Shown here: piece after piece, positions 59,531 through 64,000 of the stretch
Numbering within the stretch: position 1 is the first letter of the stretch
How the letters are laid out: each line of letters begins with the position of its first letter
Source of the DNA: Limnanthes douglasii subsp. nivea
Taxonomy: Eukaryota; Streptophyta; Magnoliopsida; Brassicales; Limnanthaceae
Length of the DNA: 64,000 nt
Assembly (NCBI GenBank): GCA_036936605.1
Contig: JAUPFV010000004.1
Span: forward strand, 128,129,737-128,193,736
Direction of reading: 5' to 3'
Program-made: the position numbers and the translations under genes
The notes under the pieces: generated by a model
The model's input: the letters and a program-made list of their open reading frames with translations, nothing else
Told to the model about the DNA's origin: nothing
Database searches by the model: none

Positions 59531-62326
59531 TTAGGCATCATCTTCTTCTCCTTCTGATGATTCCTCTTCGGAACTATTTGCATCTTCTGAGGAGGAGCTT
59601 GGTGGCGCTTCGAAAGCCTCCTTGGGACGCTGATCTTCTGGAACTCGTTTCCAAAGGTCTGATAAATCTACTCTTGGACAAGCAGCATGAACTTCTCGAA
59701 GAAGCTGAATAGATGTATCAATTTGAGTTTTCTTCATGCCTTCAAGCATCACAGAACTAACCTTAGTTTCAGCCTGTTTGACTGCAGCCTTCTTTTCTTC
59801 TTCGAATCCTGTTCGAAGTGTAGTAATCTCACTTTGGCTTTTTTCCAGTTTATCTTTTGTTTCTTTAATAAGTGCAGTAGCATCGGAGATGGCAGTAGAA
59901 TGTTCAGCTTTCAGACTTTCAAGAGCTTCCAGATGAGTAGTTTTAAGCGCTTCGACTTCCTCCTTGTGTTTTTTAAGAAGCTGTTCTTTTTCAGCTTCGA
60001 ATTTTTGGAGTGCTTCATTTTTCGAAGTCTTTTCAGACTCTGTTTCTTTTCTGCTTCTAACTAACTCTTGGGCAAGACGCTCCAATTGGCTTTGAGATTT
60101 GCTCACCTCTTCGTATAATTTTGTTACTGCAGTAATTAGATTTGGGAAAGGTTGAAGAATCGAAATTACCTCATCGGATTTCTCTGAGTGAGGAAAGACT
60201 AATGGCTGATGAACAGGAGCAAAAGGGTTAGATGTAGAAGCTGTAGCAGCCTCGGTAGAAATTGGTGGAACAACGTTGGCAGGTTGAGAGCCAGAAAGTA
60301 CGAAATCTCCACTTGAGTTGAAGTCATCAAAGTTTAGATAGTCATCTATTTGTTTATCTCCAAGGGTTATACCTCCTTCAGGATTTTCCTCGACAAAAGT
60401 TTTACCTCGTGCCTCGGAAGCTAGCACAGCCTCTAATATATCAGCCTCATTCTTCTCATTGGGCTTGTTAGACTTACTATCCTTCTTTTTTGGAGAAGTG
60501 TCTTTTTTCTTTGTCCTTTTCAGGATAGGCTGGTCTTCTTCGGATATGGTGGGAAGCGAAGGTGCAGACGTTTTTCTCTTCCCTACTCTTTTCGAAGTAG
60601 TAGGAGGTTTAGTTTTGCTGGTGCTGGGTTTCTTCTTTCCTTTTTTCTTTAAAGGAAGATGGCTGTCACTTCGATTCCGAAGTGGGAGATAGCACTTCCC
60701 ATCTGGTGCAAGTATCCTTTGAACTGCTAGAAGAGGATCTGGTGGCGTCATCGGATCTTCAGGGAAGTCAGCCCCCAATGATATTCGCCAAAGATGGCTA
60801 TTAACAAAGTTAATAGGATCAAATGCTGAATGGAAGCCATTTCCCCAAGCCTTTTCAGCCCACTCAGCCATTTTCTGGAAGATAAGTTTGGCCTCTTTTC
60901 GACGACTTTTAAATCGCCTCGGAATTTCTGAAGAGAGACAAATAGTTAGCCAGATAAATTGATTCAAAAGCAACCACATAAATAAAGAAAAACCTCACTT
61001 ACTATTGCCTCTCCAGGTGAGGGTAAGTTTAGAAGGGTTGGCATCAGAAATATCTTTGCCATTTTCCCAGGCACCTGACAGGAAGACGAACCTTTGCTTC
61101 CAGATCTTATCAGCTTCGAGGAGGTCGTCAATGATTTTTAAATTGTCTTCAAGGGTTAGGTAATAAAATGGCAGAACTGGGCCATTTGAAATTTTGGTTA
61201 CTGAAATGAAGTCCTCAATTTCGAGGGGGATGCCTCCAAGTCTTGATACCATGATTGCTGAAAATAAAGTGAAGAGCAAGTTCGGAGTAACCTGGGTTGG
61301 GCACAGTTGGTGGATTTCGAAGAACTTTACTATCATCGGATCAAGGGGAAACCGAAGTCCCCAGTTGAAGAGCTCAGGGTACACTACTAACTCATCTTTT
61401 TGACAGCTTAAGGGTGTCTCTCCTTCAACTGGTAATCGAAGAGTCATGTTGTCAGTTAACCCCCATAGTTTTCTGAGTTGCTCCTTCTCTGATTCGAGGT
61501 AGTAGCTGTAAGATACATTCTTCAAAGCAAGAATGTACCAGGCAGAAAGAGGCTTGAGATTTTCTTGAACTAAGGAGGCAACCTTATCAGGAAGAGTAAT
61601 AAGAGCTTTTTTCCCTCGAGGTTTCTTTGGAGGAGCTACGCCTTCAGCCTCAGATTCCTCCTCGGCATCAGATTCAGTAGCTTCTGAATCATCCTTTTTG
61701 TGACCTTCCTCGGAGTGACTTCGAGTTTGTGTTTCTTGTTGAGTCACAGGAATTGGCTGACTACACTCTGGTGTAGTATCATCCACTTCTTGTGGGGGAG
61801 GAGGAGAGTGTTGAGGAGTGGAAGAGGTTTTTGTTTCTTCACCCATTACTAAGAAAGATGATTTTTTGGAACGTTTAGCTCTAATAGCCTCGAATTGAGG
61901 AGGAAGTGTTTTGGTTTGAGGGTTTTTTGTCTCTTCGAATTGAAGGACAGGTGATTTGAGTTGTGATTTGTTATAAGTGGGTGGTTTGTCTAAAGTAACT
62001 ACTTTAGGTTTCCGATGCGGTCTTAGTAGTGAAGGTTTGGCTGGATTTTGGAGAGAAGAGGTCGTTGAGCTACTTTCTGGGTTAGAAGCTAGAGGTGAAG
62101 ACGAAGTGGCAAGGTTTGGATTAAAGTTGCCATATTTAAAAGTGGTGCAGGAAGAGTGAGGACCGTTATAGATCAACCCAGCAGCTTTGTATTCTTTGGC
62201 TCTTCGAGAAATACAAAGATAATCGTAGGCCCCAAATACTTGGTTACTGGAACCAGGAAAAAGATTTTTCTTTGATCTTACTGGTCTTCTGGGTTTAAAT
62301 CTATTGTATCTAGGGTATCTTCTCAT
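59531..62326 (-). CDS. Intact antisense gene of gypsy element 2 (Transposase_28-like domain plus coiled coil), spliced
   Basis: It lies on the strand opposite gag-pol. Exon 1 is 62326-61003 and exon 2 is 60927-59531; a 75-bp intron (donor GTAAGTGAG, acceptor CTCTTCAG) joins them in phase to give about 906 residues without a stop. The N-terminus is basic (MRRYPRYNRFKPRRPVRSK). The middle (about 61480-61030) has VEGETPLSCQKDELVVY, LFNWGLRFPLDPM and TQVTPNLLFTLFSAIMVSRL, like the putative gypsy-type transposon family. Lys-rich NLS-like stretches (KKKGKKKPSTSKTK) follow, then a long coiled coil (about 60130-59680) and an acidic tail. The intron position is shared with element 1. The Tat lineage is known to carry such extra, sometimes antisense, ORFs; their function is unknown. 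It is the only undamaged gene in this element. Confidence 0.85.
60928..61002 (-). other. Intron of the antisense gene, element 2
   Basis: 75 bp, GTAAGT...TTCAG on the minus strand. Without splicing the frame stops three codons beyond the donor boundary (NSK*). Splicing joins ...TWRGN to KIPRRFKSRR in frame. The element 1 equivalent is 25876-26023. Confidence 0.75.
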
Positions 62327-62365
62327 ACAATGGTTTTTGGTATGAGAGGTTTCTTGGTAAGACAA

Positions 62366-62482
62366 GAGAAGATGAACAGGTTGAAGATGAACAGGTTGAA
62401 GATGAACAAGAGAAGATGAACAGGTTGAAGATGAGTAGGTTGAAGATGAACAGGTTGAAGATGAGTAGGTTGAAGATGAAGA
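62366..62482 (-). repeat. 15-bp repeats in the leader of the antisense gene
   Basis: About seven copies of GAAGATGAACAGGTT (variant GAAGATGAGTAGGTT, plus strand) lie between the antisense ATG at 62326 and its TATA box. In the antisense reading it is (CT)-rich and has no ATG. Confidence 0.85.
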
Positions 62483-62545
62483 ACAGTCTGGAGATGTTTC
62501 AAAGGTGGATTCTCTAAAAAGCTTTTAATTGAATGAATAGCTGAG

Positions 62546-62553
62546 TATTTATA
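62546..62553 (-). promoter_or_regulatory. TATA box for the antisense gene, element 2
   Basis: The minus strand reads CCCTATAAATACTCAG about 220 bp before the antisense ATG. The same TATAAATAC core precedes the antisense gene of element 1. Confidence 0.6.
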
Positions 62554-62940
62554 GGGTAAAGAGTAACGTCGAGAATGTGAAAGTGTGGAACAAGTGATCT
62601 GTTGTTATTGGGTGGAATATGAAACGAAAAGGAAGCTAGTGATGTCATGGGTCTATTACTAGGAGTCTAATCAGTCCATCAAGTAGGGTTCAGAGATTTC
62701 GAAGTGTTATTAAACTATGTGTGAAGTAATAATGTTTGGAAACCAAAGGCAAAGCAGTTCCACAAGAAGTCAAATTCGACGAGGAGTTAAATTCGAGGTA
62801 GTTGAGAATTCGTTTGCACCTACTCATGAATTCGAAGAGAGTCCTAATTTATTGAATTCAATCATAATAAAGATGTAAAATAACGCTGATCCGAGGAAGA
62901 ATTCGAAGAGCTAATAGTTCCTATACATTAATGTATAAGA

Positions 62941-62954
62941 ACTAGGGGGGCTAC
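62941..62954 (+). other. Polypurine tract of gypsy element 2
   Basis: ACTAGGGGGGCTAC directly precedes the 3' LTR and is nearly identical to that of element 1. Confidence 0.8.
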
Positions 62955-63217
62955 TGATAAGGAAAGGTATTCTTTAGGGACTAAAATGACAAATTCTGTA
63001 ATTATAGGATTAAATTAAGCTTTAGGAGAAACCTAGGGGTTAAATTGTAAATATGACAATATGTAACCGTTTCTCTAACTAACTCACCTTGCCTATTTAA
63101 AGAGGCTGAAGGAGTTATTTTGACCTATGAAATATTCAGAGGTACTTTTCACTACTAAAAACTTCCACTGTAAACTCTCTGTTTTGAATTCACTCCCTAC
63201 AACTTTAATTCACACCA
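62955..63217 (+). repeat. 3' LTR of gypsy element 2
   Basis: 263 bp, identical to 53253-53515 and followed by the target duplication TGCTA. Confidence 0.95.
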
Positions 63218-64000
63218 TGCTAGAATGCTAGATTGTTAGTCGGTCTCTTATTTGATGATTATTATTTTAGTTGTTTGATCATCAATTGAGGTTATAATAT
63301 ATAGTGCAAACAATGGCTTCTCCTAGAGAACCACCCATGATGTCAAATCTATAAAATCTGAGAATCCAAGCGTATCTGCCATCGTGTTTTTTCCCTAACA
63401 AATGATTTGCTCAAGCAAGGTTGTTTAACATCATAACTCTCTTTAATATTGGTTGAGGTTGTTCTTATTCACTTTTTCTTATTCATGTGCATGTTTGACC
63501 ATGAGGTATGAGTCTGTTAGGAGCTTCACCCTTCGATTCCCACCTCAAATGGTTAGTCATGTATTCGACTTTACCAGTTGGAGGAGACGAAGCTGAACAT
63601 GATGGATTGGTTTAAGAAATCCTCCAAATAATAACTTCATTGCACTGTCGTACCATAACCTAAACTTTTGGACCCTCCAAGAGCCCAAACCTATCATATT
63701 GGTTTTCGTTCCCTGTTAATGGTAGTGATCTCTCAAAATTGAAACTCTGTTAAGAAGTCTTTCGAAATTTGAGCCTTGACAATGGTACGTGGTTTAAATA
63801 TAACATCAAAATCTTCTAACTTTACTTACCATTTCGTTAGTGGGAGAGGTTCAAACTATAATTGTATGAGCCTAAAAGTAAGGCCTTAGTTTTTTTGCCG
63901 ATAGTACCAAAGTTTAAAATAGTTTTTTTAGCTGTAAATAGAGTGTCTCAACGTTTATGATAAATTTTCTAACACGATATCTAGATATAAAAAATATTCC
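63218..64000. other. Intergenic DNA after gypsy element 2
   Basis: Only short open frames. A short ATG-started stretch at 63314 (MASPREPPMM) stops after 12 codons. Nothing else is recognised. Confidence 0.45.

Larger units (their letters stand above)
53253..63217 (+). mobile_element. Ty3/gypsy element 2, Tat-type, 10.0 kb, recently inserted
   Basis: Two 263-bp LTRs (TG...CA) read identical base for base and are flanked by the perfect duplication TGCTA (53248-53252 and 63218-63222). The primer site, PPT and gene order are as in element 1, including a second RNase H and an antisense gene. Its LTRs are unrelated to those of element 1 apart from the TGATAAGG start, so it is a different family. 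Identical LTRs imply a very recent insertion. Yet gag is mostly deleted, protease is duplicated out of frame and integrase has an internal gap. Confidence 0.95.

Overview
This is nuclear DNA from a flowering plant, most likely a eudicot. It is AT-rich, with spliced genes carrying short GT-AG introns and dense nested plant transposons (Ty3/gypsy Tat-type, Ty1/copia, hAT, MULE, SINE and a LINE remnant). There are no bacterial features. Only two host-type genes are visible. One is an intronless 150-residue protein with one hydrophobic segment (3441-3893). The other is a ten-exon, 268-residue coiled-coil protein (38933-42238). I cannot name either one.

Layout. 1-3250: intergenic, AT-rich. 3279-3893: promoter repeat plus the small gene. 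5737-10003: decayed copia element with short LTRs. 11240-11850: LINE 3' remnant, minus strand. 12824-16763: broken MULE transposase gene with an OTU-like tail, minus strand, between two arrays of short hairpins. 17094-28422: complete gypsy element 1, with 378/379-bp LTRs, TSD GGATA, a gag-pol frame broken by stops and a broken antisense gene. 28791-29008: SINE. About 29160-34200: hAT-1, carrying an antisense class III peroxidase exon in its 5' intron. 34441-38149: hAT-2, with TSD ACAACAAT. 38933-42238: coiled-coil gene. 43616-45388: MULE-type element with long TIRs and a near-perfect 9-bp TSD. About 45487-51425: very decayed LTR-like pair around unrecognised sequence. 52085-52545: 25-bp satellite. 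53253-63217: gypsy element 2, with identical 263-bp LTRs and TSD TGCTA. The remainder is intergenic.

The most interesting part is the pair of gypsy elements. Both have the Tat-lineage layout: LTR, gag-protease, RT, a first RNase H, a second RNase H, integrase, tandem repeats, an antisense gene, polypurine tract, LTR. In both, protease and RT lie in one frame separated by a TAG at the same place, and no ATG follows it closely. In element 1 the context is TAG CAA TTA, the tobamovirus-type leaky-stop context. In both, the antisense gene has an intron at the same place and a TATAAATA box upstream. In element 2 that antisense gene is intact (906 codons after one splice), while gag is deleted, protease is interrupted by a tandem duplication and integrase lacks 23 residues. 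Its LTRs are nonetheless identical, so it was copied recently, probably with proteins supplied in trans.

Coordinates, splice sites and repeats were read by eye from the sequence. Family assignments come from motif recognition, without database searches.
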